From Galerina marginata (lineage: Eukaryota > Basidiomycota > Agaricomycetes > Agaricales > Galerinaceae), in assembly GCA_023014335.1 (NCBI GenBank), contig JAECYW010000012.1:930001-994000 (forward strand): 64,000 bases of DNA, read 5' to 3'. Under the pieces are notes generated by a model. The model was given only the letters and a program-made list of their open reading frames with translations, made no database searches and was not told the DNA's origin. This document shows, piece by piece, positions 36,115-47,341 of this stretch. The translations under genes and the position numbers were made by a program. Positions within the stretch are counted from its first letter, which is position 1. Each line of letters starts with the position of its first letter.

Positions 36115-37770
36115 CACTTATAGGTCCTATTTAAGTCTGTGTTGAGATGATAGCCATCTCTCTGTTCTTTCTTGTGGAAATTGTGTGCTTATGAGCGGGG
36201 AGGAAAATTGGAGGAGATCCATGTAAGTCTGTCAACTCTCAACCATATTTTATGATTCTGGGCTTAAACGAGACATACATAGGTCCTGTTTAAGGCTGCA
36301 TTGAGACGACAGCCTTCGCTCCGGTCGTTCTTGTTGAAATCGAGTATTTGCGGCCAGAGGGGGAAATTAGAGAGATATCTGTAAGTCTGTCAGATTTCAA
36401 CCGATTTTCACGATTCTGGATTCAAATGAAACGCTTACAGGTCTTATTTAAGGCTACATTGAGACGACAGCCGTCGCTCTGTTCGTTCTTCTTGAAATCG
36501 AGTATTTGTGAGCAGAGGGGGAAATTAGAGACATTGTGTAAGTCTGTCAGATTTCAACACCATTCCATGATTCTAGACTCAAATGAATCGCTTATATGTC
36601 CTATTTAAGACCATGCTGAGACGACAGCTGTCGCTCTATTTGTTCTTGTGGGAATCGAGTAATTGCGAGCAGGGGGGGGGAGTTGGAGAGCATCCCGTAA
36701 GTCCATCAAGTTTCAACCGCTTTTCACAAATCTGGACTCAAATTAAACACTCATAGGTCCTATTTATGACTACGTTGAGACGTCAGCCGTCGCTCTGTTC
36801 ACTCCTGTGGAAATTAGTGATTTGCATGTGGGGGCAGAAATGGGAGATAATCTATGTAAAGAAGTCCGTCAAATTTCAACCTTTTTGTGATCCTTGAATT
36901 AAACGAAACATCCATAGGTTCAAGACTACGTTGAGACGACAAGCCTCACGCCGTTCGTTCTTATCAAAATTGGGTATTTGTAGGCAAGGAGGTAAATTGG
37001 GGGGTGATCCATGTAAGTCCGTCAATTCTAAACTACTTTTTACGATTCTGGGCCTAAAAGAAACACTTATAGGTCCTTCTTAAGACTACGTTGAGACGAT
37101 AGGCCTCGCTCCGTTTGTTCTTGTCGAAATCGGGTATTTGTGGGCAGGGAGGAAGATTAGGGGTGATCTGTGTAAGTCCATGAAATCTCACCTTCTTTTT
37201 ACGATTCTGGCCTCAAAGGAAACGCTTATAGCCCCCACTTAATACTACGTTGAGACGACAGGGCTCGCTCCGCTTGTTCATGTCAAAATCGTGGTATTTG
37301 TGGGCAGGGTGGAAAATTGGGGGTGATTTATGTAAGTCCGTCAATTCTCAGCTTCTTTTTACGATTCTGGGCTTAAAGGAAACGCTTATAGGCCCTGCTT
37401 AAGACTACGTTGAGACGATAGGCCTCGCTCTGTTCGTTCTTGTCGAAATTGGGGTATTTGTGGGCAGGGAGGAAAATTGGGGGTGATCTGTGTAAGTCCA
37501 TGAAATCTCAACTACTTTGTATGATTCTGGGCTTAAAAAAACACTTATAGGTCCTATTTAAGGCTACAACAAAACAGCAGCCATCGCTCCATTCGTTCTT
37601 GCCGAAACTGAGTATTTGTGGGCAGGGAGGAAAATTGGAGGAGATTCATGTAAGTCTGTCAAATATCAACCGATTTTCACGATTCTGGACTCAAATGAAA
37701 CGCTTATAGGCCTTGCTTAAGACTACGTTGAGACGATAGGCCCCGCTCCGTTCGTTCTTGTCGAAATTGG
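36115..37770 (+). repeat. Tandem array of about eleven 158-bp units
   Basis: Diverged units of 157-160 bp repeat head to tail. The block resembling AGGTCCTATTTAAG recurs at about 36122, 36281, 36438, 36596, 36756, 36916, 37070, 37229, 37390, 37547 and 37706. Each unit has a GTAAGTC block (36223, 36381, 36538, 36697, 37013, 37172, 37332, 37492, 37650) about 60 nt before an ACAG or ATAG, flanked by about 98 nt containing TTGAGACGACAGCC and TTCGTTCTTGTCGAAAT. Each unit thus looks like an intron plus an exon, although the exon-like part does not keep an open frame across units. Divergence between units indicates age. Confidence 0.85.
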
Positions 37771-38539
37771 GGGTATGAGACAGCCGCCGCCGTTGCCCTG
37801 CAATGTTAATGACACTAAGATTTTTGCATCTCACGGTGCACCTCCCAGCCCACTTTGACGACAAGGTATGTCTTGATGCACGCAACAAACCTGTTCGTGG
37901 TGCTAATCCTCTCATTACCCAGCACGAACCGACAGAAGCGACCCCGAATCTGAAGTCTCCTTTTGAGTAAGCTGCTGTTTCATTATACCTTCGTCGTCCT
38001 CTTGCTGAATGTCACATTCATTTAGGCAGACTGCTCCCGGAACTGGCAAGGTGACTACTTTCAGTAGTTGCCGCCGGAGTTGTCATCGCCTTCATTGCGG
38101 TATCATGGTCATCACCTTGTTCAGCAGCTGGAGGATGTGGAGTCAGCAGACGTGGCCAGGTTGAAGTTGCAGAGGCTGATGTACCAGGCCGTTAACGAGC
38201 AGTCGATGGTTGTCGCTGTTGTTGGCTGTGGCTTGTTTGCAGGCTTACCACTGCCCTTTTCTGATCAATGTGTTACCTTGACGCAATAGTATTTAAGATG
38301 TGAGTTAAATTTTTGATTCCTTCTTCAATATAAGTGGGGAAATTTATTGACGTGAAAAACTAGAGAGCTCGTGAATTCTGTACCCTAGGTTTATGTACAA
38401 CTGATATTCTTCATGAATAGTAGCCATGGCATTGATATGATCACACATTTCCAATTCCATAAGAATTTGCTTCCGCTCTGCCTTCGGCGGGCGACGGGCG
38501 GACACATGAGGTGGAATCACCCTCGCTCAACTCACTATC
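37771..38539. other. Possible exon remnants, unassigned
   Basis: There are GTATG and GTAAGC donors near 37866 and 37968 with plausible acceptors, and a frame at 38068-38289 (QQLEDVESADVARLKLQRL). None gives a recognised protein. The sequence before 38540 should contain the promoter of the tyrosine-recombinase-like gene. Confidence 0.3.
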
Positions 38540-40677
38540 ATGCCCAAGGCACCACCAGCGACAACCAAGGCAAAGAGGCGGGTTGCGCCTGCTGCTTCCC
38601 TTGCAGAGCTTCGCAAAATCCAAGCAGAAGGGAAAGAGAAGTTCCTCAAGGCTACCAACACCTCTCAAAAGTACATGGAAATGGTCGTAGCTGGCCGTAA
38701 ATGGCTTGCAAGCCATTTTGCAACAGTAACTTTGGGCGAAGAGTCTATCAATGAGGAGGAGCAGGATGTTGGCACTGAAGAAGATCCTGATCCCGACTTC
38801 GGGTCATCCGGAGGCCTTTCAGGGGATGGACCGGAGGACTCGTTCAAAGATCCTGAATTTGCGAATGCTTTCGACGACATCCCCAATATTTTCTCCGACA
38901 AAGCCCTTGCGCTCTATATTTCCTTCAAATGTATCTATCAAAACTTGAAGGCTGGGACAGGTGCAAGTATCCGGGCTGCTTTCAAGCACCTTTGGGACCA
39001 AGTGCAAGTCCGCAATTTATCTGTTATACTACTATATTGACCTTCTCTGTAGTGATGGAAGCACATTTCGTGAAAAATGGCATTTCAATTCCCAAAACAA
39101 GCGATGGGAAGGGAATCCCGTCAAGTCAGCCGAGGTCGAGGATATGATGACCAGTGTGAAGAATAAAGGTGGTGCCGGTGGAGGAGATCGCATGCATTCA
39201 GCCGCGATGTCCAAGGAGTACATGGAAAAGATGTTCAAGTGGTCTGAATCGGTATGCGACACGGCGAGTTCGGCCCCACTACAAAACATGGAGGAGCGTA
39301 CCCTGAAGACAAAGCACCTTGAGTTCAAGGCCTTCTCGTCAACCTGCTGGACTGTATGGTCGCGGTATGAACATCCTTTTGATAGCATTTATTCATGTTT
39401 AAATTTTCTTCATAGCTGCTTTGAGATGATCAAGTTGAAGAAGCGACATCTTGCCATGAACATTTCCGATCCTAGGGTGTCATTTGGCGCCAGGCACCAT
39501 AACCTGCAGTTGATTGACAGAAAGGGATGGCAGCGAAAGCTGAATAAAACTCAGCATGAAACTGATCTTTGAAGTAAAACTCAAAATTCTTCAAGCTCCT
39601 TCTGACTAACAAGAATTGACAGGTAACATTTTTAACATCTTTTCGCAGCCAGACCTCCCTGCTTGTGACTCTTTCCATTGGTTGAATCAATGGATTACAT
39701 TTCTAGAGAAAGAGCACTACAAACGGCCTCTCGAACCTGACGACTACATCTTTCCTGCGATGGGCGCTAATGGGATCATTCAGCCACGAGAACCAATCTC
39801 TTCCGTTGCTCCAGTCACACATGAAGCTCTCCACCTCGTACATAACCACCTCTCTGACCAGATACAGAATGCCACAACTGAGCTAAAGAACGACATAATT
39901 TGTGTAGTCACCGAGCTGTTCGCCGCTGCCCAACTGGGACAGGCACCACCAGGTCACGGTAAGGAGTTTAAGTCCTCGGTTGTCTTCATGCCTTAAACTA
40001 ATATATACTGTTTTCTGTTAACATTAGTGGGTGTGACTCGAGCCACCAATTCAGCTTTAGGTTGTACAAATGCGAATCCACAGGCAGCCCAAGTTTTGTC
40101 GGCGACATCCACAACTCTGCGATACACTGCCAGTGCCTCAACTCGCGAAATTATTCCAATTCCATTGGTTGGCCGAGCAGGCCCGCCTCTAGTACTGCAC
40201 TCACACAGAAATCGGCCAATTCAATCGAGTGCAAAGAAGTCTGGTACGCCACTGCCAACGAAAGGCCTTGTTATTCCAGACATCCCAGTCAAAAATGCAG
40301 ATGGAACTCACCCTCCACCATCGGAGTCATGGCGCTGGATTGTAAAACACTGGTCAGAGGGTGATCCAGAGCGAGGACTTGATGTTCCGCTGAAAGATTG
40401 GCCAAACGAGTGGGTGCAAGGCTCTAACCGACAGCTTTTTGCCTCCAAAAGAAATCAACGGCGGATGATTGCAACCGAGTTCCTTAATTAGTGCGTGGTT
40501 CTTAACTCACTCACCTTGTTGGACTCAAAACAGCCCTATAGCTATGCTCGAGATGAAGTGCGGTTCCTCGAAGCATATCCAGTTGCAAATCTAGGACATT
40601 TGCAATTGTTTAAAGCCATTGAAACGGCGCGAAAGGAACGTGGGGAAATAGCAGCAAGGCCTCGAAATAAGCATTGA
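38540..40677 (+). pseudogene. Tyrosine-recombinase-like gene without catalytic core
   Basis: The N-terminal SAM-like/core-binding part is clear: LAELRKIQAEGKEKF, YMEMVVAGRKWLASHF, ALALYISFKCIYQNLK, IRAAFKHLWDQ, then FREKWHFNSQNKRWEGNPV, SAEVEDMMTSVKNK, MHSAAMSKEYMEKMFKWSE, RHHNLQLIDRKGWQRK and DDYIFPAMGANGIIQP. These match a basidiomycete family whose members continue with a His-x-x-Arg catalytic block (THCxRRGGAQY-like) of tyrosine recombinases. Here GANGIIQPREPIS runs straight into VAPVTHEALHLVHNHLSDQ, the family's downstream region, so roughly 100 residues with the Arg and Tyr are missing. An in-frame TGA at 39570-39572 (expected Arg codon CGA, before a 49-nt intron 39574-39622) also breaks it. 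The C-terminal part (SWRWIVKHWSEGDPERGL, then RFLEAYPVANLG) is retained. The splice near 39005-39050 does not restore frame either. Comparison with intact relatives is from memory of the family. Confidence 0.68.
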
Positions 40678-41752
40678 TGTCTTCATTTCCTTTCCCTTTG
40701 TTAGTCCTACTATATAGCGATCAATAATTACATTATGTTCCATCTTAATGACCCAAAGATGACCCAAAGATCTGATATAAATACCCTCGAACATCCCCAA
40801 GCATTAAGAGATTAACATGTATATTGACAAAACTACTTTTATTGACAGTGCTATATGGATCACTATTGTACCTCATTGCCGCTCAGCAGTACCCAAAACC
40901 TGGTGCCCACCATGTACTGCTTCCTAACCGGAAAGTGAAATGAGTGCACTGACACTCAGTGACAGGACAAGCCCAGCGGTACAAATGTGGGTACAAGTAT
41001 CGTACCTGCGTTCTTGCACCTGTCATTGAGAACATGAGCAACAAAGAAAGACTGCATAGAAAAAGCAACAGCTCTCACCAATTCTCAAGGGCACCGCGGA
41101 GGGCTGCCGGGCGATCTTGCAGAAACAGCGAACATCCAGAGAGTGCCCGCACCTGAGCACCACAAAGGACAACGGGCCGAAGGGATGGAAGGGGGCATGG
41201 CACCGCACACAACACATATTCGGCGAAAGCATGTCGCAGTGGTCGTCGTTGTCCAGAGGGTCGTCCATGAAATGTGGCAGGGCTGGGAAAGGGGGAGAGA
41301 AGTGTGTTCAGGCAGAGACTCTGTCCCAGTTTGTGAGTGTGAGGTGGATGTGTCCTCAAGAGCTCAACGTAAGACGAAACGGGCGTACGAACGTAGGTGT
41401 GTAGACCTTGTAAATAGTCAGAATCTATTCGTACTGGGTAAGTCACGGACACATCAAGTTAGCTCCGAATCAGAGCTCTTGACTGTCCTACTGGCTTCGA
41501 AACAAAGCCAGCAACTTTATTCCAGTGCAAACCGACTTCCAATTTCGATAGCAAGAGCCGTTAACAGGGCTTCGAGTGTCTTGAGAGGTGGAAGTATGGG
41601 TGAAAAGAATAATATTTACTCGGGTCTACCCCGAGACAAGTGTTCGAAGTTGTTACATAATTGTATATACATGTCTAACTACTCATCGCGTGAATAAGAG
41701 AGTTAGTTATTCGAAAGAAAAGGAAATAGAGTCAGTTTAGAGAATATATTCC
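40678..41752. other. Unassigned region with a RING-like minus-strand frame
   Basis: On the minus strand 41268-41023 encodes CCVRCHAPFHPFG and LRCGHSLDVRCFC, a C-x2-C, C-x-H, C-x-C arrangement that resembles part of a RING finger. The overlapping plus-strand frame 41143-41697 has no motif. Both could be chance or fragments of a decayed gene. Confidence 0.2.
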
Positions 41753-43495
41753 TTACATAGCCCCCCCACTCTCTTGTTGCGCGATCGGTCGAAGCATTTG
41801 TCGGTATTCGGGAATTGTCATTTTCGTGATCGCCATCCTGTCCCAATCCGTCGGCACTAAAAATCTCTCGCAGAGTAATCGAATTTCCGTGATGTTTTCT
41901 TCCGTAGGTATATACGGAGGACGACGCATGTTGAAAGGTCGAAGCGTATGCAGCCATTCCGTCCTTGACTGAGGCATAGCTGTCTTTGCGTTTATGGAGC
42001 AAGTTACATAGTGGAATATTTTGTCAAGTACAGGCGTCCACACTCCTGACCAGTGTCGGCATCCTTCCTTTAGAATCTCTGGAGTCGGATAAAGCCATTT
42101 GTCCGCGGTCCCATTTGAACCTTGTACATAACCGAGTAGAAGTTGCTGTTCCCGCGGCGAGACTTCATCCCAGTGTATCCCCAAGTGAACCGATTCTTCC
42201 GAATTGTTAGCGCCTCGACCATGACGAGTCACCTGAATCGAGGGACCGCTCATGTACAGGTATACGAGTTCAATCCCGCCGAAGAGTCTGGACACCCAAG
42301 CGTAAGGTCCTCCCAATCCTATGAAAGCCCGCGCATGGGGGCGACTAAGCAAGTCCGCGAGTTTTGCCAAGTAGATGAGAGCGAAAGGTTGATTGCCGAG
42401 TAGCATAAAGGGTTCGTCTGCAAAACCAGAGGCATAGTAGTGCTTTACAGCGCGACACTCTAAGGTGGTTAACTGCACCGGGTGGAATTTGATGAAGTCC
42501 TCGTGTTTAATTCCTATTTGGAAAGCGAGCCCATGATTGATAGCGTAAGTCAGAACGTCAGCCGGGTTTCCCATAGTAGGAATAGTATTGGCTGCAAGTT
42601 GCATACGTGCTTGGTCGCTCCAGTTGCGAATGACTAGAAATCCCACATTTAAGAAATTCAGATTCCATCGCGAGCTCTCGACAAACTCTGGCAAGGGTTT
42701 CGTAGTGTTGAGGAGGACCGAAATTTCAGTCATCATACACTGGAAAGTATCCGCTGGATGTGCAGTGGGTCGACGACTTTCCCTAGCGGGAGATTTTGAT
42801 CATTCTCTTCTCGCAGAGTAGGTAGTCCTGATGTGATGATTAGACTGACGCGGTGAGGGACGGCTGCTTGGAGGAGCTGGCACTGGATCGACTTCCATGG
42901 CTTTCTCAGGTGACGAGCTTTCGATCGGCGGACTGGGCATCGAATCCATCGGAACATGTGAAAGTCTTTCAAGTAGCGAGGGAGGACCAGGAGTTATCCT
43001 TGGTTCGGATTGATCTCGATATGGAGACCGAGAGCTGATACGCACTAGCAGAGATGGACCGGATGAGTCAGACTGAAGAGATCCCGAGTACCAGTTAAAT
43101 TCCCTCTGATTAGGAATGGGCGCTAGAGTTCCCTTAAAACGTTTGCGGATCTCGATAGCATCGCCGAACTCGTTATTCCTCATAAGCCATATAGGGAGAG
43201 GATGCATTTTGGTATCTCGTTTTTTCCGCCACTTCCATATTATGATCCTAGGGGAGTCCTCATGAGGGAGAGTCGCCGTAGTGTACTTAAACGTTCGTGT
43301 TATAGTTTCCAGGAAGAGGGGTTCGATTGTAATGGGTCGTGCACCCCATTCTTGAAAGTCGATCACGGCTACGTCTTTACAGCCATGGGTGATAGAGGCT
43401 TTGCCGTAGTCGTTGTCCTCAATAGGCAGGAAGTATTTGTCGTATTTTTCCGCAGCTTGTATAGCCTTCAGCCTTATAAGCTATATTCATTAATG
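41753..43495 (-). pseudogene. Dispersed agaricomycete family protein, C-terminal part
   Basis: Read on the minus strand from about 43470, the frame begins AIQAAEKYDKYFLP and AVIDFQEWGARPITIEP, followed by PRIIIWKWRKKRD, a Ser/Pro-rich linker, LREENDQNLPLGKVVDPLH, and then EISVLLNTTKPLPEFVESSR, WNLNFLNVGFLVIRNWSDQ, ARAFIGLGGPYAWVSRLFGG and WDEVSPREQQLLLGYVQG. I know this block order from a multi-copy agaricomycete family of unknown function. Frames change near 42825 and near 42735, so at least two shifts are present. The N-terminal half of the same gene lies at 48125-48862, on the far side of the giant-palindrome element, so the gene is split by that insertion. Confidence 0.6.
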
Positions 43496-43501
43496 AAATA
43501 C

Positions 43502-44011
43502 TGGTAGTTGCCAGTTTGGGTGAAGTATTCAGGCAAGGTAGCTACCAACGCTGGTAGTTGCCAGTTTCACCTATTTACACTAAATAATGCTGCTCATGGC
43601 GGGTGGCAGCGAGCTCGACGTTGGGGGCGGGGTTTTTGATGCGGAAAAAGCGGCATCCTGTGGGGCCCCATGCAAAAAGCCCATCTGGGATGTCGGTCAC
43701 CCCGTAGGGAGGGCGGGATGGGGCGTAAAAAAAATGTAACGGATGCCAGAAGTCCCGCCGGGGTCCTAATTCCATTTTCGGACGCGTCCCGCGCCTTTTC
43801 GGTTCCTTTTGGATGAGCGATAAAAATAGATTAGGTCAGTTTTTGTCCGATATTCCCTTCATTTTTTCCCTCCCTCCGGTTCTCTGTACATATTCGTAAT
43901 GTCTTTGTAAATACGAACACAATGATATAATTTTTATTACCAAATGTGCCCTGGAAGGGGACAAACGAATGAATGATATTTACGGGCACCATAGGATGAG
44001 TGTTATAAATA
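43502..44011 (+). repeat. Copy 2 left terminal inverted repeat
   Basis: It contains the subterminal TGGTAGTTGCCAG duplication, the conserved TTCGGACGCGTCCCGCGCC block (about 43778-43796), the AGCGATAAAAATAGATT block, and a TATAAATA box at 44004-44011 matching that in copy 1. Confidence 0.75.
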
Positions 44012-44239
44012 GATTTGCCCAAAATGTCCACCGTTTTGCCCTATCCCGACCTCAGTTTATCTTTCCCTTCGCTTCTGTAGACACAGCTGTAATCAGCTTG
44101 AAAATGCGAGCCTATCAGTACTAATTTTATAGGTAATTACCCAGTGGAAGGCCAGTTTTCTCAGTCTCATGTAGGGTTGTAGAGAAAATATCCATATATT
44201 AGTGGGTGTGCTACGACATTAAATCTACGTATATTAAAG

Positions 44240-45540
44240 CAGGGAGAACGACGGCAGCAGCAGCCAACCGCCCGTTCACCTTGCCCAGCCTACCCAGCCA
44301 TCAGCCCGGCCTCTTAACTTGGACGAGCGAGGTTGCGCGGTCGACGAGGAGGACGGTGTCCGAGCCTCGGCTGCCATCTACTCACCCCCTCATACGACCC
44401 CAATTCAACGCCCTACGATCGCAGCCCACATGCGATGTGGACTGGGCGGGGAGACGTTGGCACGTTGGCTAAGGGTTGGGAAAGGGGTAGAGTGGGAGTC
44501 CGAAGGGGGTGGGGCAGGCTGTCGGAGAGCGCGAATGCGACGGCATTCGCGTTCTTCTCACTCCGCGCTTCGGTCCTTCCCCTGGCCATCGCAAGCTAGG
44601 CAATTAGCGAGCGCGGTGTGTGGGGAAGTGCGAGTCGAAGTCGAGCAGGCGCGAACGGGAGAGGGGGGATACGGGCGCCACAAAGGCGAACGACAGCCAA
44701 CGGCGTTGGCTCAATGGAAGGGCAGCAGGAAGGCGAGGGCGGCAAGGCACCCTCGTTTCCCCTCAACTGCTACCCCGTCGTCGTCAATGACCCAGCAGGA
44801 GCAGCACCCTGCTCCTGCTCCTCCTAACAGTCGTCGTCGCCGCACACCATTCCTCCATCTACGCCACCCTTGTTATCGCCGCCCTCGTCGTCACCCTTGA
44901 CCCCCTCCCTCTCGTCGCGCAGGCCATCTTCACCCGCGTCTTGCTGGTACTCGTTGCCACCGCTGTTCCTGCGACGTACATATGTCGGGGTTGTGGGCGG
45001 CAGCGGGTGCCTGCACTCCCCAATTGGACGTGGGGTCGATATTGGAAGTGGGAGAGGGTGGTGCAGGCGACTGGCGAAATTCCCGGGCTCGAGTATTCGA
45101 CGCCGGTCGCCTGCATCTCGGACAGTGGGAGGGTGTGTGTCGTAGTGCCTGGCGTATGGGTGGGAACTCGAGGAGCGGCCGTAATTGTCGAGGTGGCGAT
45201 CGAGGGGGCGTTGGTGCTGGCGCCAGGGTGGAGTCGCGGATGGGCGTTTTGGAGTCGAAGGCGCCGCGGACGGGTGTGGCGGGAAGTCGTGGCTGACGGT
45301 GCCGCACTCTGAAAGCGCCGGCCCACATGCGCGAGGCGAGGAGCACGCGACGCACGCTCTTGAGGCCTTGAGGGAGGTGGAGGCAGGCAGTGGTGGTGGT
45401 GGTGGTGGTGGTGGTGGTGAGAGCAAGGAATCAACATCAACGTTGTTGATCGGCTCTCAGGAAGCCGTGTGATTGGCTGATGCAGTCGGGCCGGCAAGAC
45501 TCCGATCCGTCTTCAGCGTCTCGAACATCGTCGCGGCCAT
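44240..45540. other. Copy 2 GC-rich arm B
   Basis: This is homologous to 21285-22620 in reverse. It includes the 9-bp hairpin CGCGAATGC/GCATTCGCG (44530-44551), a 13-of-14-bp stem GCAGGCGACTGGCG/CGCCGGTCGCCTGC (about 45063-45114) with CCCGGGCTCGAG in the loop, a GGT trinucleotide tract (45391-45419) and the outward CCAAT box (GTGATTGGCT, about 45470). The long minus-strand frames (44859-45497 and 44824-45426, the first with a poly-His run from the GGT tract) are low-complexity and not conserved in frame. Confidence 0.6.
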
Positions 45541-45995
45541 CGTAATGTATACTCTGAAGTGCGAAGATCATCTGTATATAATGTATATATAGTTTAGAAA
45601 AAATATCTAGCCTTAAATAAAAGAAGAATGTGGAGTACTATTTATTAAAGTGAGTGTATATCGAATGTTGGAAAACGACGAGGAATTTCTTTCATCATTC
45701 ATGCCTAAAAAGCTATGAAGTAGAGGTTAGGAGGGTTCACCATGTACTTCAGTCTTGTAAAGTATCTAGAATCTTTTGAATTAGTATTTATTTACCTCTC
45801 AAAGCATTTCCTTGAATTTAATGATGCCTGAAGCACCTGAACACCGTTTGTTAAACCAACTGTTTTGACCGAAATCACCTCACTCAGAGGTCCAAACCTG
45901 CATCATACCGTTAAGAGGTCAATTGACCCACTGGGAATACGGAGGTACGTTAGTATGTTAATTATAAATACATTGTACTATTAATTTCTTAACCT
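45541..45995. promoter_or_regulatory. Copy 2 AT-rich centre
   Basis: This is the reverse-complement homologue of 20871-21284; the segment GTGATTTCGGTCAAAACAG in one copy corresponds to GTGATTTCGGTCAAACAG in the other. It is flanked on both sides by outward CCAAT boxes, as in copy 1. Confidence 0.4.
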
Positions 45996-46215
45996 AGTGA
46001 GCATCTTACTGCCGTCCGAGACGTCTTCGACGACGTCGAACCTCGACGGATTGGTCGGCCCGCTCGAGGTAGCCAATCACATCGATCACCGAAAACGCCG
46101 AACGCGAGATCAACCGCCATCAACACTGGTTGATCTTGCTCTCCACCACCACTTCCTACATCCCCTGGCTCCCTCCTAGCCCACCCCGCCCCTCAAGGCT
46201 TCAATAACTCGTTTA

Positions 46216-46270
46216 GTAAGTGATATTATAGAGTTCTATTGCTATATTACTTATTTTTCTTATCTCACAG
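46216..46270 (+). other. Conserved spliceosomal intron in arm A, copy 2
   Basis: GTAAGTGATATT donor and TTATCTCACAG acceptor, 55 nt, at the position equivalent to 20620-20566 in copy 1. Confidence 0.6.
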
Positions 46271-47311
46271 GTATTTTAATGCACGAACAACTTCGTGCCG
46301 CGCGTCGCGAGCCCCCCCTCACGTCGAGGGCTGTGGGCTGACGTTCCAACGAATTCGGGTGGGAATCGGATGGGGCATAACGAGGGGAGACCCTAGAGGG
46401 GGAGACCCGCCCGGTACGTCGCGAGACGAGTCAAAATATGACTCGTCTTTGCTTTCCTTTCTTCTCCGCACGCCCCCACCTCATTCCCGCCGCGATAGGC
46501 TGGTTCGGAGCCCACTGCCGCTGTCTACACGAATACCGACCCCGCCTGCGCCACCACCTTCCCATGCCGTCCGCATTTTGGCCCCACGAACCATCCGCGA
46601 CCTGCAGGCGTAGCAGCAGCACGACCGCTGCTGCTCGCACGACACAAATACTCCGGGTGCAGAAGCAGCAGCAGCAACAGCAGCAACAGCAATACTGCTG
46701 CTCCAACACTGCTGTTGCTCTGCTATGGTGACGAGGTCGGCCTGGCGAGGAGGCAACAATATTCGTTGCCTCCTCTCTCTCGACCCGTCCCACACCCCTC
46801 GCGTTCGCGTTGGCGGCCAACGCCGTCATTCATCCACCACGCCTCCGCCCTCGTACCGCGTCCGCCCACCTCCCACTTCCTCTGCCTATTCGGCGACACG
46901 AAGAACGACCGTGAATGCAGTCGCCTTTGCGTTCGTCGACCCTTGGACTCCCTCACCCCACTGCCCACTACCCACTGCCCCACCTGGCCACGTCTCTCAG
47001 TCTGCGGTCCACCTCATACGTGGGCTGCGATGATGGGAGAATACAACGGGGAGCACAGGCTGTAGCAACTAGGTTGTTACACGTCGCGACGAGATGGCAT
47101 GGGTGAGGCGAGCAGGTTAGGGGATGGCGTCAGATCGCCGCCGACACGACGAGACGCGATAACGGAGGTTGACGACAGGATTGGACGGAGTTGAGAGCCG
47201 TAGGCGGACACCGACGAGCAGGAGCCTTGAAAGACAACGACGAGGGTGGGATGATATGGAGCGAGGGCGGAGAAAGACAGCGCAGCAACCACCAAGCCCC
47301 AAGCGCCAACG

Positions 47312-47341
47312 AGCGTGAACTGCACTCTCGCAGTTCACGCT
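47312..47341. repeat. Perfect 12-bp hairpin near the outer edge of arm A
   Basis: AGCGTGAACTGC (47312-47323), loop ACTCTC, and the reverse complement (47330-47341). Confidence 0.85.

Larger units (their letters stand above)
45996..47341. other. Copy 2 GC-rich arm A
   Basis: Homologous to arm A of copy 1 and read here on the plus strand. In order outward it has a CCAAT box (about 46071), hairpin GATCAACC/GGTTGATC (46108-46115, 46128-46135), the 55-nt intron (46216-46270), hairpin GCACGAA/TTCGTGC (46281-46298), hairpin GACGAGTCA/TGACTCGTC (46425-46447), CAG/CTG tracts (about 46610-46730) and hairpin AGCGTGAACTGC/GCAGTTCACGCT (47312-47341). A TAG interrupts the frame that would match copy 1 (near 46178), arguing against a shared protein. 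Confidence 0.6.

Noticed and set aside
36348..36608. 86-codon frame in the 158-bp array
   Set aside because: It reads through two tandem units and is not preserved in the others.
36115..37770. CRISPR array
   Set aside because: The regular spacing suggested one, but the units are 158 bp, diverged along their whole length, without constant repeats and unique spacers, and the genome is eukaryotic.
41023..41268. RING-finger protein gene
   Set aside because: Only part of the Cys/His pattern is present and there are no flanking exons; kept only as a note in the spacer entry.
44859..45497. Poly-histidine protein candidate
   Set aside because: The His run is a reading of a (GGT)n tract in the arm of the palindrome element, with no frame conservation.
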